Below, in pieces: positions 9,187 to 21,547 of a stretch of DNA of 64,000 nt. The notes below the pieces were generated by a model that saw nothing but the letters and a program-made list of their open reading frames with translations, was not told the origin of the DNA and did no database searches. Made by a program: the position numbers and the translations under genes. Source of the stretch: Rhabditoides inermis (Eukaryota > Nematoda > Chromadorea > Rhabditida > Rhabditidae); assembly GCA_963966185.1 (NCBI GenBank), contig CAWZYM010000203.1:38501-102500 (forward strand), given 5' to 3'. Within the stretch, counting starts at the first letter, position 1; each line of letters begins with the position of its first letter.

Positions 9187-12100
9187 CCTCTCCTCTCCTC
9201 TCCTCTCCTCTCCTCTCCTCTCCTCTCCTCTCCTCTCCTCTCCTCTCCTCTCCTCTCCTCTCCTCTCCTCTCCTCTCCTCTCCTCTCCTCTCCTCTCCTC
9301 TCCTCTCCTCTCCTCTCCTCTCCTCTCCTCTCCTCTCCTCTCCTCTCCTCTCCTCTCCTCTCCTCTCCTCTCCTCTCCTCTCCTCTCCTCTCCTCTCCTC
9401 TCCTCTCCTCTCCTCTCCTCTCCTCTCCTCTCCTCTCCTCTCCTCTCCTCTCCTCTCCTCTCCTCTCCTCTCCTCTCCTCTCCTCTCCTCTCCTCTCCTC
9501 TCCTCTCCTCTCCTCTCCTCTCCTCTCCTCTCCTCTCCTCTCCTCTCCTCTCCTCTCCTCTCCTCTCCTCTCCTCTCCTCTCCTCTCCTCTCCTCTCCTC
9601 TCCTCTCCTCTCCTCTCCTCTCCTCTCCTCTCCTCTCCTCTCTCTCTCTCTCTCTCTCAGTTGACGCTTTCAGGGCGAGAGCGACCACGCCGACCACACG
9701 TCTCTGGCGCAGCTGTACGACGGGTGGAACATCATCCTGCGCGGCCGCTGGAGGACCGTCATCCCGGAGGAGCAGCAGCCGGCTGTCGGTGGGTGCGGGA
9801 ATGGGGGTTGGGAGAATGCGGGAATTATCTTTACTCGATCACTCGGGTATGTATTGGATATGCAAAAGCCCGCACCCGCTGTTGGTGGGTGCGGGTTTAG
9901 TGTTGAAGTTGAAGTACAGGTCTGAGTCTGAGTTGTGAGCGTGAAGGGTGATGGTTGTGGGACGGGAAATGGGGAATTTTCATGATTTGGACATTTATTG
10001 CATATGCAACAGCCGGTTGTCGGTGGGTGCGGGGGGTATGGGGAAGTACCAAGTTGTGAGGGCGAGTGTGAAGTCCTTGTCAGCAGCCGCACAGTCGTTT
10101 GTTGATGGGTGCCGGGAATGCGGGAATTCTCTTTACTTGGACTTGTACATATATTGCATTTGCAACAGCCGATTGTTGGTGGGTGCGGGTTTATTGTTGA
10201 AGTTGAAGCTTGAAGTACGACGTTGTGAGTTGTGAGCATGAAGGGTGATGGGATGGGTGCGGGACGGGAAATGGGGAATTCTCATGACATTTATTGGATA
10301 TTCAGCGGTTGTTGGTGGGTGCGGGTTTAGTGTTGAAGTTGAAGTACGAATTTGTAAGTCTGAGTTGTGAGCGTGAATGGTGATGGATGTGGGACGGGAA
10401 ATAGGGAATTCTCATGATTTGGACATGTATTGGATATGCAACAACCGGTTGTTGGTGGGTGCGGGTTTAGTGTTGAAGTTGAAGTACGAAGTTGTAAGTC
10501 TGAGTTGTGAGCGTGAAGGGTGATGGATGTGGGACGGGAAATAGGGAATTCTCATGATTTGGACATGTATTGGATATGCAACAACCGGTTGTTGGTGGGT
10601 GCGGGTTTAGTGTTGAAGTTGAAGTACGAAGTTGTAAGTCTGAGTTGTGAGCGTGAAGGGTGATGGATGTGGGACGGGAAATAGGGAATTCTCATGATTT
10701 GGACATGTATTGGATATGCAACAACCGGTTGTTGGTGGGTGCGGGTTTAGTGTTGAAGTTGAAGTACGAAGTTGTAAGTCTGCGTTGTGAGCGTGAAGGG
10801 TGATGGATGTGGGACGGGAAATAGGGAATTCTCATGATTTGGACATGTATTGGATATGCAACAACCGGTTGTTGGTGGGTGCGGGTTTAGTGTTGAAGTT
10901 GAAGTACGAAGTTGTAAGTCTGAGTTGTGAGCGTGAAGGGTGATGGATGTGGGACGGGAAATAGGGAATTCTCATGATTTGGACATGTATTGGATATGCA
11001 ACAACCGGTTGTTGGTGGGTGCGGGTTTAGTGTTGAAGTTGAAGTACGAAGTTGTAAGTCTGCGTTGTGAGCGTGAAGGGTGATGGATGTGGGACGGGAA
11101 ATAGGGAATTCTCATGATTTGGACATGTATTGGATATGCAACAACCGGTTGTTGGTGGGTGCGGGTTTAGTGTTGAAGTTGAAGTACGAAGTTGTAAGTC
11201 TGAGTTGTGAGCGTGAAGGGTGATGGATGTGGGACGGGAAATAGGGAATTCTCATGATTTGGACATGTATTGGATATGCAACAACCGGTTGTTGGTGGGT
11301 GCGGGTTTAGTGTTGAAGTTGAAGTACGAAGTTGTAAGTCTGAGTTGTAAGCGTGAAGGGTGATGGATGTGGGACGGGAAATAGGGAATTCTCATGATTT
11401 GGACATGTATTGGATATGCAACAACCGGTTGTTGGTGGGTGCGGGTTTAGTGTTGAAGCACAAAGTACATAGTTCTGAATTGTAAACGTGAAGGGTGAAC
11501 GTGTGATTTCCTCATTATCAGTCGGCTGTTGATGGGTGCTGAAAAAAGAGAGAATTCTCATTACATAGACATGTATTGTATGCAACCGCCGATTGTCGTT
11601 GGGTGCTGTGTGGGGTGGGTGGGAAATAGGAATGATGAAAATGAAGACTTCTTATTGCATGTATAATATTGTTCAGGGAGATAGTTTGCCGCATCACGGT
11701 AGAAAACTGATCTACCCTCTAGTCGCATTTGATCTACCTCCAGTCGTGAGGAGACCACACGCGCGCGCATTCAAACGATAATATTGATCAAAGAAGCCGG
11801 CATGCGAATCAAAGAGGCCGCGCTACACTCTAGCCTTCTCCCGCGCGTCTGACCTCTCTCGCTCGCGATTGAGTTTCGCCAACTGACCCCGGCTGTCAAT
11901 AACAGAAACTATCCTCTATGCGGCAACTATATAAGTCGGTATCATTTGTGATTTTCGAGAGTATCGCTACAGTGCTACTTTCAACCATATCCGGGACCTT
12001 TCATCGCCCTCTTCATCATTGTAGCAAAATTCAAAAAAAAAACCTAACAAACGATGCGATCGGCGAAATTCGGATGGGGAATTTGGGTTGTCAAAATAAT

Positions 12101-15100
12101 ATCGGGCAAAGAAAAAAAGTTCTTCATCAAATCTGCAAATATTGCGATGACAGAATTCGAGGAACTTCATTGGCATGGTTTCGGCGAATTTAGCGACGGC
12201 GGAATTCGCTGATCTTTGTATGTTTTCCGCGAATTTAGCGATGGCCAAATTCGCTGAACAGCGACGGATCAAATTCGCTTTCACAAAAGTTCGGCCGGTG
12301 AGGGGGATCGAACCGTCGTCCCTCGATCACGAAGCGTGAATGTTACCAATACACAATGGCAGCTCGTTCGCAGAGATTCTAAAACGTGGTGAAACATGCG
12401 CCATCATGATTTTGAAAAAGAAGTATGCAAACGACTGTTGATGGTATATAAAAACATCTATGTTTTAATATACCAGCAACAGCGAGAACTTTGTTCTTCC
12501 TTTTGGAATGCGAATAGCTAAACAGATGTTCGCAATCACATAGATGTTCGCGCACACATTCTCCAGTTCACAGCGTCTGAGAGAGAGCGGAGGTGGTATA
12601 TTGGTAAGATTGACGGTTGGTGAACGGGGGACACCGGTTCGATTCCTCTCGGTGACAGAATTTTTGTGAACTGGAGTTCAGCGTATTCTGCCCTCGCCAT
12701 ATTCGCGGAAATGTAGGAACAAAAATTCAGCGAATTCTGCCGTCGCTAAATTCGCTGAAATAGAGTCAACGAAAGATCAGCGAATTCTGCCGTCGCCAAA
12801 TTCGCCGATCTTGTGAAGCAGATTTTATCGGCATTCATATTTTTCGAAAAACTTTTGCATCACGAAATTCGCAACACGTGTTTTCCAGAATGCAAAATTG
12901 TCTACTTTATCGAAAGTGCTAAATTTTCTTCGCATATTTGTTAGAATGCAATGATTTGACAATAATGTGCATTACAACTTTTTCATGGAACTTAATTTTC
13001 ATCGCGTAATCACCGAATTCCCTCAATAAAACGAAGTGCTCAAAACGCTCGAAAAACACAAATGATACCGACTTATATGATGACTGTGCTAGTGTAGTGT
13101 AGTGTTGAAACATACAGTTGTACGGTGTGAGGGCGTTCAAGGTCTTCTGTCTTCTTCAGCAGCCGATTGTCTGTGTGTGCTGGGTGGCATGACAATGAAT
13201 AATATTTTTTTTTAAAAATTGTTCCTTTCTCATGGCAAGAATCATCAAATTACGTAAACATGTCAAATTACATACATAGTGGCTAGTTGAGTAAAGTGAT
13301 GTCGTGAAACATACAGTTGTGAGGGTATCTACGGCAGGTGAGGACTTTTTCCTAGCCTGGATGGCTATTCTACAATTGTAGTGTAGGGTAGGCGTAACAT
13401 ATAACATTGTAACATCAAATTATTTCATAATTAATCCAATTATAAATCGTGTCAATGGTGTGCCTTGCCGTATTTTTGCCGTATTTGTGTATTGATCATG
13501 CATATGTTATGTTTTGTTTTAATAACGCGGTAATAAACTTCTTCTTCTTGCAGACGAGGAGCTGATCGCCGGCCCGACATGGCAGCTGGTGTGCGCATTT
13601 CTTCGCTCGGTGCAGTCGCCGCCCGGCGGAAGCAGGCCTGCGGTGTGCGACGAGGACGGGGCGGACGAGGACGAGCAGGACGATAGACAGGTGCGGGGGG
13701 GGGGAAGAGGGAGAGGGGAGAGAGGGAGGGAGGGAGAGGGGAGGGAGAGAGAGTGGGAGAGAGAGGACGATAGACAGGTGGGGGGATGAGGATGAGTCAA
13801 TGAGTGGGATAGGGCGGATAGGGTGAGGGTGGTGTGAAGAGTGAAAAAAAACATTGAGCGTCGGCGAGTGGACCTGGACAATGAGGTAGAGGTAGAGAAG
13901 TCGTTGGGTATGTTGGGGGACGGTGTGGGCACGAAAGTAGAGTCCAGATTTTTTGACAAAATAAGGGACAGTTTCCGAAGTATGGTTGAGGACGATGCGT
14001 GTTGTGTAGTAGTATAGTCGTGAAGTCTCGCAACTCGCTCTCGTTTCAGTTGTTCCTGGACCTGCTGAACCCGCTGTGCACGTTTGCCTGCTACACGCTC
14101 CCGCAGTTTGTGGCAGCTATCACCAGGTGGGCACTAGTATAAAAGTACAGAAGGTTTCACTTTCTCCGTCTGTTGCTAGTGGCTGACGGTTTGTAGTGAT
14201 TAAATAAAGTAGTGTTTGTCGTTCATATCACATCTCTCATGTATATCCAGACTCTGAAGTAGCAGTCAGTCTTTTCGAAACGTTGCTTCGAAGTTCGAAG
14301 CACGGCCAAGCACTGTGTTTCGAAGGAGTGTTTTGAATGGGGTCTGTTTCGAAGAGACTGACCACAACTATTGCAGTAAATGGCAAGATAGCGAATGACC
14401 ACATAGACCAATGACCATTACATTGGCTATTGCAGTACATTTGGCGAGAAGCTGGTGGAGCTGCAGGCGTTGGCGGCGGCTGGAGGGGCGGACGCGGCGA
14501 GACTGGCGGTGTGGCAGGAGGACATGCACTGGCTACTGCTCATCATTGGTGGGAGAGAGAAAGAGAAGGAGAGGGAGAGAGAGAGGAGAGAGAGGGTGAG
14601 AGAGATAGAGAGAGAGAGGGAGAGAGAGATAGAGAGAGAGGGAGAGATAGAAGGGGGACTGAACGAGTCTGTTCCAGCCAACACTGTGGTCGGTGAGGAC
14701 ATGGATGGTTCGTGTCACACCCAACCGGAGGTGAGTTTATGATTCTGGTAGTTTTATGTTTCATGGACTTGGCATTTTCGACTACACTGATTCAAATTTA
14801 ATCCGTTGTGTTCTCACCTGCAAATAACATTAGTGTGGATATGTTTCATATTTTCTTTAAGTTGTTGTGTTTCGTCGCGTTTGACAATTTATGGCGTGAA
14901 CGGCTAACTCAATCACTCATTCCTATGATCCTCTGAACCGTTGATACTCCTCGGCCGGCATTCGAAATTCACTGCAACCACTTGATATCTCTTAATATCT
15001 TTGGATGTATTTGTTGGTACGGGCACGTCAATGAAAATTCAAAAATCTCACCATGGCATTATTTTCCCGAACAAGTAGTCGTCGCAGGTGCTGGACCACT

Positions 15101-18100
15101 CTGTGGACTTGTGTCGCGCGCGCGGCGCCGCCTTCTCGGCCGACGCCACGCAGGCGCACCTCATGGCGTGCATCGAACGACCGACTGAGCAGCGACCTGC
15201 GGGAGGGGACATTGATCCGTTCATGGGGTGAGTGTTGCTATAATATTATTCTGGGAGATAGTTCGCCAGATTACGGTAGAAAATCGATCTACTCGCAGGT
15301 CGCATTCGATCTACCTTCCAGTCGTGAGGAGACCCAAGCGCGCGCTTTCAAACGATAATATTGATCAAAGAAGCCGGCATGCGAATCAAAGAGGCCGCGC
15401 GACACTACACCATTTGCTCGCGCTGTCTGGCCTCTCTCGCTCGAAACTGAGTTTCGCCAACTGACCCTGGCTGGCAATAACATAAACTATCCACCAGGCG
15501 GCGACTATACTTGTTTTGTGATTTGTTGAAAGTAGGTTGCATGTAGTGATAACGGTTTTGTGAGGGTTGTTAGTTTCAATGTTTAACGAGCTCTCTTTGC
15601 AATACGTTTCCGTGTTCAGTCTGATCGGCGAGGTGCTGGCGTGGTGTTCGATGGAGCAGCAGCTGTCGGCCAGCGCGCCGCATATGGTGAGGGGAGGGAG
15701 GGGAGGGGGGAGCGTCGTGGGTGGTCTTGGTATGCTCTCTTTGCGTTGTGAGTGGTCTGCTCTCTATGCGTCGTGGCTGGTCTCACAATTTCTCTCTTTT
15801 CTCCAGGTGTCTCCGGAGCTGGCTCGCACGAGCATGTTCGCCCTCCGGCGGATACTCAACGCCGCCAGTCACGTCAGCGAGTCAGTCGGGTTTAAAAAAA
15901 AGTTTTGTAAATCACATTTCTTTTCTTTTACAATTCAATTTCTTTTCGATCGGAATTGAATTGTAAATAAATCACATGTTATATTGATGGGGTTTTACAC
16001 GTATGTGTAGTGTGAGGACTGTTTTTTTCTCCATCTGTGGGATTTTGTGCATGTATGTTTTGCATCTTTGAAGAAAACTGATTATGTCAATGACAATATC
16101 ATAATGAACATGTTGTATAGTGGCTATAGTCCCTGTGTTTGTTCCAGATACGATGACGCGGACCCGCTGTGGCTGCCGGTGCTGCCGAGCGAGGGCGCGC
16201 TGTCCGACCTGCTCGTGCGCTTCTGCCTCCACAAGGTCTTCACCACACTCAGCACATTCAGCGGCGAGGACAAGTGAGTCAGATTCCTGCGATTTTCTGA
16301 CAGATTTTTTTTTCATTAGAGGAGAGCACAAGTGGATTTAGTCACTCTACTATGTGGACTAGGGTTTGTGAGCGGTCAAACAGTGTTCTGAGGAATTCTT
16401 ATTAGATCTATGTCTATGTATGCTTTGCAGGTTGTGTGGGGACGCTGTGGAGCTGCTCATTGGTCTGATCGAGTCGCGCGCTCCTGCGCTCGCCGCCGCG
16501 CCAGACCTCTTCGAACACCTTGGACGGTGAGAGAGATGTTGAAATATACTTTGACCCGTGACCGTGACGCACCGGCGTCAACCACATGCAGACCGGTGTT
16601 TCCAACCTGACGTGAGCATGAGAAGAGTGCGTTGACACATTGGTATTGATAGCTAGTAGCGTAGACAGGGAGGTACAATACAAATACCTTGAGTTGTTTG
16701 TATGGGTGCGATTTGGTTGCGAGAGCGTATGTGAATTGTACGGTTCCAGCATTGACATCTCGCGTCTGCCGGCGCGCACGCAGCTCATGAAGGCGTTGGT
16801 GTTGATCGGGGCGGCGGCGAACAGCGAGCAGCTGCAGAACAACATGTACATCAGGGTGGGTGGGGTTGAGTGTGGTTGTAACCAAGACACAGAGCGCATT
16901 GACTTGTCTGTGTGAGACGTGAGACTAGATGTTCATGAGGGTGGGTCGTGGGTGGGAATGATAATGAATATGGGAGAAGTTTGCAAAGTCAGGGTGGGTG
17001 AAATAGTGACTTAGTGGTATTTTGGTATTGGTATTTTGGTATTTTGGTCGTGAAGTCGCGATTGAATTGAACAATTGAACTGTTGTGTGTGACGTGAGAC
17101 GAGATGTGCATTAGGGTGGGTACGGTTGGGAAGTTTTTACTGAATGAATGAATCTGATGAATGTCATAACTGGATTGAGTAATTATGTGAAACTTTGATT
17201 TTACGAAGGTGGTGAAACTTATTTGAATGGGTTTCCTTTCAGAAACTGTGATGGGTGGATATGATTGGAATAGATTTTCGTCAGTTCAACTCGCCAACGG
17301 GATTTATTTATTATGTGAAACTTGATTGGAGAGTAAGATTGAATTCGTGGTCAAAAAGTCGCTGTCGCATTGAAGTGGTGTATGAAACTTTTGGCTTTAC
17401 AGAGGTAGTGAAGCTTATTTGAATGGGTTTCCTTCCAGAAACTGATAACCTCTGGCCTCTGGGCTACAATAGGTAGATGTAATAGAGTCAGAGGAATGAA
17501 TTTTCTCGTTTGCAGATCCTCCAGCCTCTGGGCTAGTAACCAAACTTACTTTGTTTTCTCATATTCTTATGTTTTCCATATCCCGTGGCTTGTAAACTAT
17601 TGTCACCTTTCTCCCTTGCAGATCCTGCAGCCTCTGGGCGAGAAGTTCCACGGGGTGTGTTCCCTGCCGTCCTCGTCGGCCGTCGACTCTGAACTGGTCG
17701 ACCTGCTGCAGTGCTTTGACGGCGTCGCCAAGGCCAGCCAGAGCCACTCGGCCCTGATTCTGTTCAGTGAGTATCAGATGGTGTTATTCGGACGGAATGT
17801 GTTGCTATAGAATGTGATGATTATGGCGAAATAACACGTACTCACGGTATGTTGGGGTTTAGACATATTGTTGAGACGTGACGTGAATAAGACGTAGTGT
17901 GTAGTGTTGTAATAAGTTTCAAGCACTATGTTTAAACGCGTATTTTTTACTATTGATAATGGTCTTTTGACATCGTAATTCCATCTACATATGCATACGC
18001 TTACACTAGCGTTCTATTCCAGCACTCCAGAGTTGATAGTTCAGAGAATGGAGAGAGTTGAGAGTGCAGAGTTACTGTCTCCGGTGACTAAAATCAGAGC

Positions 18101-21100
18101 AATTATGCCTGAAATCGGCAAAACTAGCCTTCTGTTCTATCACGGTCTACTCTCCCTCGCAGAGTTCCTGTCGCCCGTGCTGGAGGCGTGCGTGCCGTTG
18201 ATGAAGTCGCGCGCGCTCTCGCAGTCTGTCATCTCGGCCATCCTCACTCTCATACTGGACGTCACCACAAAGGTCTCCATCTACGTCGAGGAGAAGGTGG
18301 GTTTCATAACAATGAATTGAGGGTTGTGTGGATTGCTATAGTTGCGGACGTTTGCGGTATGATAGGCTTTTGAAACGCATGTAAAAATGTCATGAAGAAA
18401 GTTTTTTGTTTGTTTGCAGGACGACTCTATGCGGCTGTACCGCTGTCTGCTGGCTATCGTGGAGTCGTACCGAGTGGAGCAGGGCACGCGGCTGGCGGTG
18501 ATGAAGGAGGACGAGGAGGACAAGGTGGGGGGAGGAGAGAGGGAGGGAGGGATGGAGAGAGAAGGAGAGAGGCTGGGAGGCTGGTAGGGAAAGCGAGAGA
18601 GGTTTACTGCGATTCAGAATGCATGTTCAGGTTTATTTCGTTACGAAATAGTTGAAGCGTACATGGATGACAATAGAAAAAGGATCAGCTCAGCATGTGT
18701 ATTTCAAATTAATTTACACACGTGTTGTTATATGTTGTTTCTCATGTGAAACGTATCCCCCTTGCAGGCGTCGGACCTAGTTTTGTTTATATATTGGTAT
18801 TTGAAAAATAACACATATATACAAGTGAGAGGATATGTGTTCTTTCTCTTTTTTTCATTTCACGTATACATCCCCGTTGCAGGCGTCGGACCTGGTTCTG
18901 TTCATGGACATTCTGTCGAATGTGTTGTCTCGCGACATTCTGGACACTGCCGAAGACCGCCTGGCCACTGGCACACAAGTAAGACTGCGCACCGGGTATC
19001 TCGTGTGGAATGTGAATCGGGGATACGGTAGATTATATTTGATCACTGATTACGGTAGTTTGGACACTAGTGACTAGGCTATTCGTGTTATCTCGTCTCG
19101 TGTGGAATGTGAATAGAGGGGATACGGTAGATTGTATTTGATTACGGATCATGGTAGCTTCGATAGTGACTAGACTATCCGTGTGTGTGGAGTGTGAATA
19201 GGGGGATAATGTAGATTACTATAGATTGTTGTGGATTACGGTATATGTACACTTGTACACGTACTGCTGTCAATTGGTGGCAATGAAGTCACTGGAACGA
19301 CCATGACGTCACTATGTTGAGGTGGCGATGACGTCGCTGGAGATGCTGCTGTCGATCATGACCGAGTCGGTGCTGGAGATGCCGGATGTGGCCATGAAGG
19401 TGGGTGTTTCTGGAAGAAGAAAGTAGTGAGCTGGGAGCATGTAAGGATCATCAAAGATGTGGTTGGGATGATCCCCCCATCTCTAATGCGATACGGTCTG
19501 AATCGATTAGAGCTAAAGAAATTGGCAGCTTTACAATAATGAAATAGTTGTGGTATTATAAAGTGGCATACAGGAAGGAGCCTGATGGGATCAGGTATCC
19601 GACAATGACATCTGACATTTGTCTGGTGTAATGAGGGGAGCGGGATAGTGACAAACTGATGTTTCCACTTTCAGTTCTACCGCCTTCTCCTATACCTGGT
19701 CGAGTTCTCGCCCGAGTCGCTGGCGGCCATGTCGGCACAGCTCCTGCACGCCGCCTGCGAGTGCCTCAGGGTGGGTCAGAGGGGGGGGGAGGAGAGAGAG
19801 AGAGAGAGAAAGAGAGAAAGAGAGAGAGGGAAAGAGAGAGAGGGAAAGAGAGAGGATGGAAAGAGAGAGGGTATACATGAGAGATGAGAGTAGGTATACA
19901 TGAGAGATGAGATGAGAGTAGGTATACATGAGAGATGAGAGTAGGTATACATGAGAGATGAGATGAGAGTAGGTATACATGAGAGATGAGATCTATACCA
20001 TTGATTGTGACATAGTGACCATGGTTATGTTTTCGTGGTGAAACGTAGTTGACGCGAGATTTTTTTCTAGGTTGGTCTGTCGGGCAAGTTCGGGCTGGAG
20101 ATTACGTCGACGTGCCTGGAGACGCTGTGCGAGGTGGGTGCGAGAGAGGGGGGGGAGATGGTGGGAGCGAGAGAGATAAAGAGAGAAAAGGAGGTGAAAA
20201 GGAGAGAGAAAGATATAGAGAGTCAACTTGTGTTTCCAGATCTCTCAGTTCTTTGCGAGCAACCGCGAGAAGGTGACGCCGGACCTGGCCGATCATGTCA
20301 CTGGGCTGATTCCGGTGGGTAAGGGGAGGGAGAGGGAGGGAGAGAGAGTGATGAGGGGATGGGGACTGGATGATGTGTACGCGCCTCTTGATTGATCCGT
20401 TTTGTTAAATGCATGTGATATTCGATGGTGAAGCGTATTTAGAGTAGTTCAGAGAGTTACCGAAGACCGAACATGCCGATTGTGTGCTGTGAATGGTTGA
20501 TCGGCTTGAAGAGTAGTTGCTACCTATTCGTACTAAATTTAATAATTGTACTAAAGACATGATTTGTTCACTACCTGTATTCAACTAGCACACCGAAAAG
20601 TCGGTCGCCCTCGGTCAGAGACGCGGAGTGGGTACTATGAAAGCGACGGCTGGCATCATATGATTATACGTTAGCTTCAATACAATACAATACAAAAATA
20701 AACGTATTGTATTATGTAATACCTCTCTTCCCGTTGAGCGCGTGTTCGAGGCGTGTCTGGAGAACAGCTGTGAGGCGTCGCTGTTTGCGGAGGCGAGCAG
20801 CGCTCTCTACTCGCTCGTCTGCTTCAACCAGGTGAGGGGGGGGGGGAGAGGGGTCAACTGTATAGTGGCTGTACCTATAAGCAGCTATTAAGTTCCCAAA
20901 AATACAAAAAAAAATAATGCGAAATAAAATGTCAAAAAATATTGTAAATTTTTTACAATTTTCGCGCGCCCCATCGCCAAAATGTCGAAAAATACGAAAA
21001 AATGTATTTTTGGAAATTTTGTCATTTTTTGAACTTAATAGCTGCTTTAATGCACCTGCACCGCTGCATCAATATCTGTAGATGTAGTGTTCCTATCATT

Positions 21101-21547
21101 GTAGTAACAATCTAACTTGATTTATCGCAGTCCGGCTTCGACTCGTTTGTGGGCGAGCTGTTGTCGCGGCGAGCGAACGCGGGCGCAGTCGCCCAGCTGA
21201 GGGAGGCGTTCGGCGAGCTGTTCCAGGTGGGTGGGGGATGTCTGTGTCTGTGTGTCTCTGTGTCTCTGTGTCTCTGTGTCTCTGTGTCTCTGTTTGTCTC
21301 TCTGTCTCTCCCTCTTCTTCCTAGGATCGATGATGATCTCCTCGCTCAGTTTCATGTCATGAGGCAACGAAATCTCTTTTTCTCTCCCCCCCCCCCCCGA
21401 AAAGTGGATTGGGAGTGCTTGATCACCCACCCCCTCCCTCCCTTTCAGGGCCAGCCGCCAGTGCCTGGTCGTCGCGAGAAGATTGCCTTCCGCAAGAAGA
21501 TGGAGGTGTTCCTCAACAAGATCCAGGGACTGCTCTCCTGTAACTAG
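6197..21547 (+). CDS. XPO4: Exportin-4 (nuclear transport receptor), 33 exons
   Basis: Exons: 6197-6238, 6294-6396, 6441-6582, 6625-6766, 6812-6928, 7268-7384, 7561-7707, 8108-8170, 8274-8370, 8657-8762, 9000-9063, 9674-9788, 13554-13690, 14050-14126, 14436-14548, 14678-14730, 15088-15227, 15620-15686, 15807-15880, 16148-16273, 16431-16526, 16750-16855, 17622-17766, 18163-18296, 18420-18524, 18883-18978, 19322-19399, 19675-19770, 20071-20133, 20240-20314, 20739-20831, 21131-21226, 21449-21547. The frame closes through all of them to 1107 residues; human exportin-4 has 1151. Diagnostic matches are the N-terminal LERAAETLLAPPNLV, the LPARTQLMKALVL segment and the C-terminal RREKIAFRKKMEVFLNKIQG. 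Exportin-4 is a RanGTP-binding HEAT-repeat carrier exporting eIF5A and SMAD3. Two acceptors end in GAG rather than CAG or TAG (before 19322 and 20739). Introns hold satellites, MITEs and exon-edge copies. Confidence 0.93.
9140..9658. repeat. (TCCTC)n satellite with CT flanks in XPO4 intron 11
   Basis: A nearly perfect pentamer array of about 460 bases (9181-9640) sits between two CT runs and ends shortly before the exon 12 acceptor. It reads as open frames of about 185 residues on both strands (LLSSP and GEERR periods), which are artefacts. On the RNA it is an unusually long polypyrimidine tract. Confidence 0.95.
9789..11456. repeat. 140-bp minisatellite in XPO4 intron 12
   Basis: From 10441 the unit recurs at exactly 140-base steps (10441, 10581, 10721, 10861, 11001, 11141, 11281, 11421) with only single changes, such as TGAG to TGCG. 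Before that, from 9789, three or four diverged units have less regular spacing. Each unit contains a short segment, gcaacaaccggttgttggtgggtgcggg or close variants (positions such as 10439-10466), that resembles the end of exon 12 plus its donor site at 9776-9798. Confidence 0.95.
11664..11929 (+). mobile_element. MITE family M1, copy a
   Basis: About 266 bases flanked by TA on both sides. The left end TAATATTGTTCAGGGAGATA and the right end in reverse complement share a CTGG-GATAGTTT core; the inside carries CGTGAGGAGACC and ATATTGATCAAAGAAGCCGG, found in three other copies (15241, 24079, 25050). No coding capacity. TA duplication suggests mobilisation by a Tc1/mariner-type transposase. It abuts the M2 element; they share the TA at 11930-11931. 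Confidence 0.8.
11932..13075. mobile_element. M2 element: TA-flanked, inverted repeats, two tRNA-like cores
   Basis: The ends are inverted copies beginning TAAGTCGGTATCATTTGTG and running about 30 bases into TTTTCGAG, with TA at 11930-11931 and 13076-13077. Inside each arm are several copies of a GCGAATT..GCCGTCGC..AAATTCGC motif in opposite orientation, so much of the element can fold on itself. The centre has two tRNA-like segments pointing away from each other: minus strand with B box GGTTCGATCCC at 12304-12314 and A-box-like GTATTGGTAAC at 12342-12352, and plus strand with A-box-like TGGTATATTGGTAAGATTG at 12593-12611 and B box GGTTCGATTCC at 12636-12646. No open frame encodes a transposase. 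Confidence 0.7.
15241..15507 (+). mobile_element. MITE family M1, copy b (XPO4 intron 17)
   Basis: About 267 bases with TA on each side, starting TAATATTATTCTGGGAGATA and ending GGCGGCGACTA. Inserted nine bases after the exon 17 donor, same strand as copies a and d. Non-coding. Confidence 0.85.

Noticed and set aside
9659..9674. Alternative acceptor ctctctcag at 9660 for XPO4 exon 12
   Set aside because: It gives the wrong phase; the acceptor at 9673 restores GESDHADHTSLAQLYDGWN in frame.
9107..9697. Open frames of 185-187 codons on both strands (LLSSP and GEERR repeats)
   Set aside because: They are translations of the TCCTC satellite inside XPO4 intron 11; any frame of a pentamer without stops stays open.
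12593..12660. tRNA gene
   Set aside because: A and B boxes are good but acceptor and T stems do not pair and it sits inside the M2 element; read as tRNA-derived.
18023..18120. Extra XPO4 exon after 17766
   Set aside because: An acceptor precedes CACTCCAGAG, but including it breaks the frame, while 17766 joined to 18163 closes in frame and matches the family.
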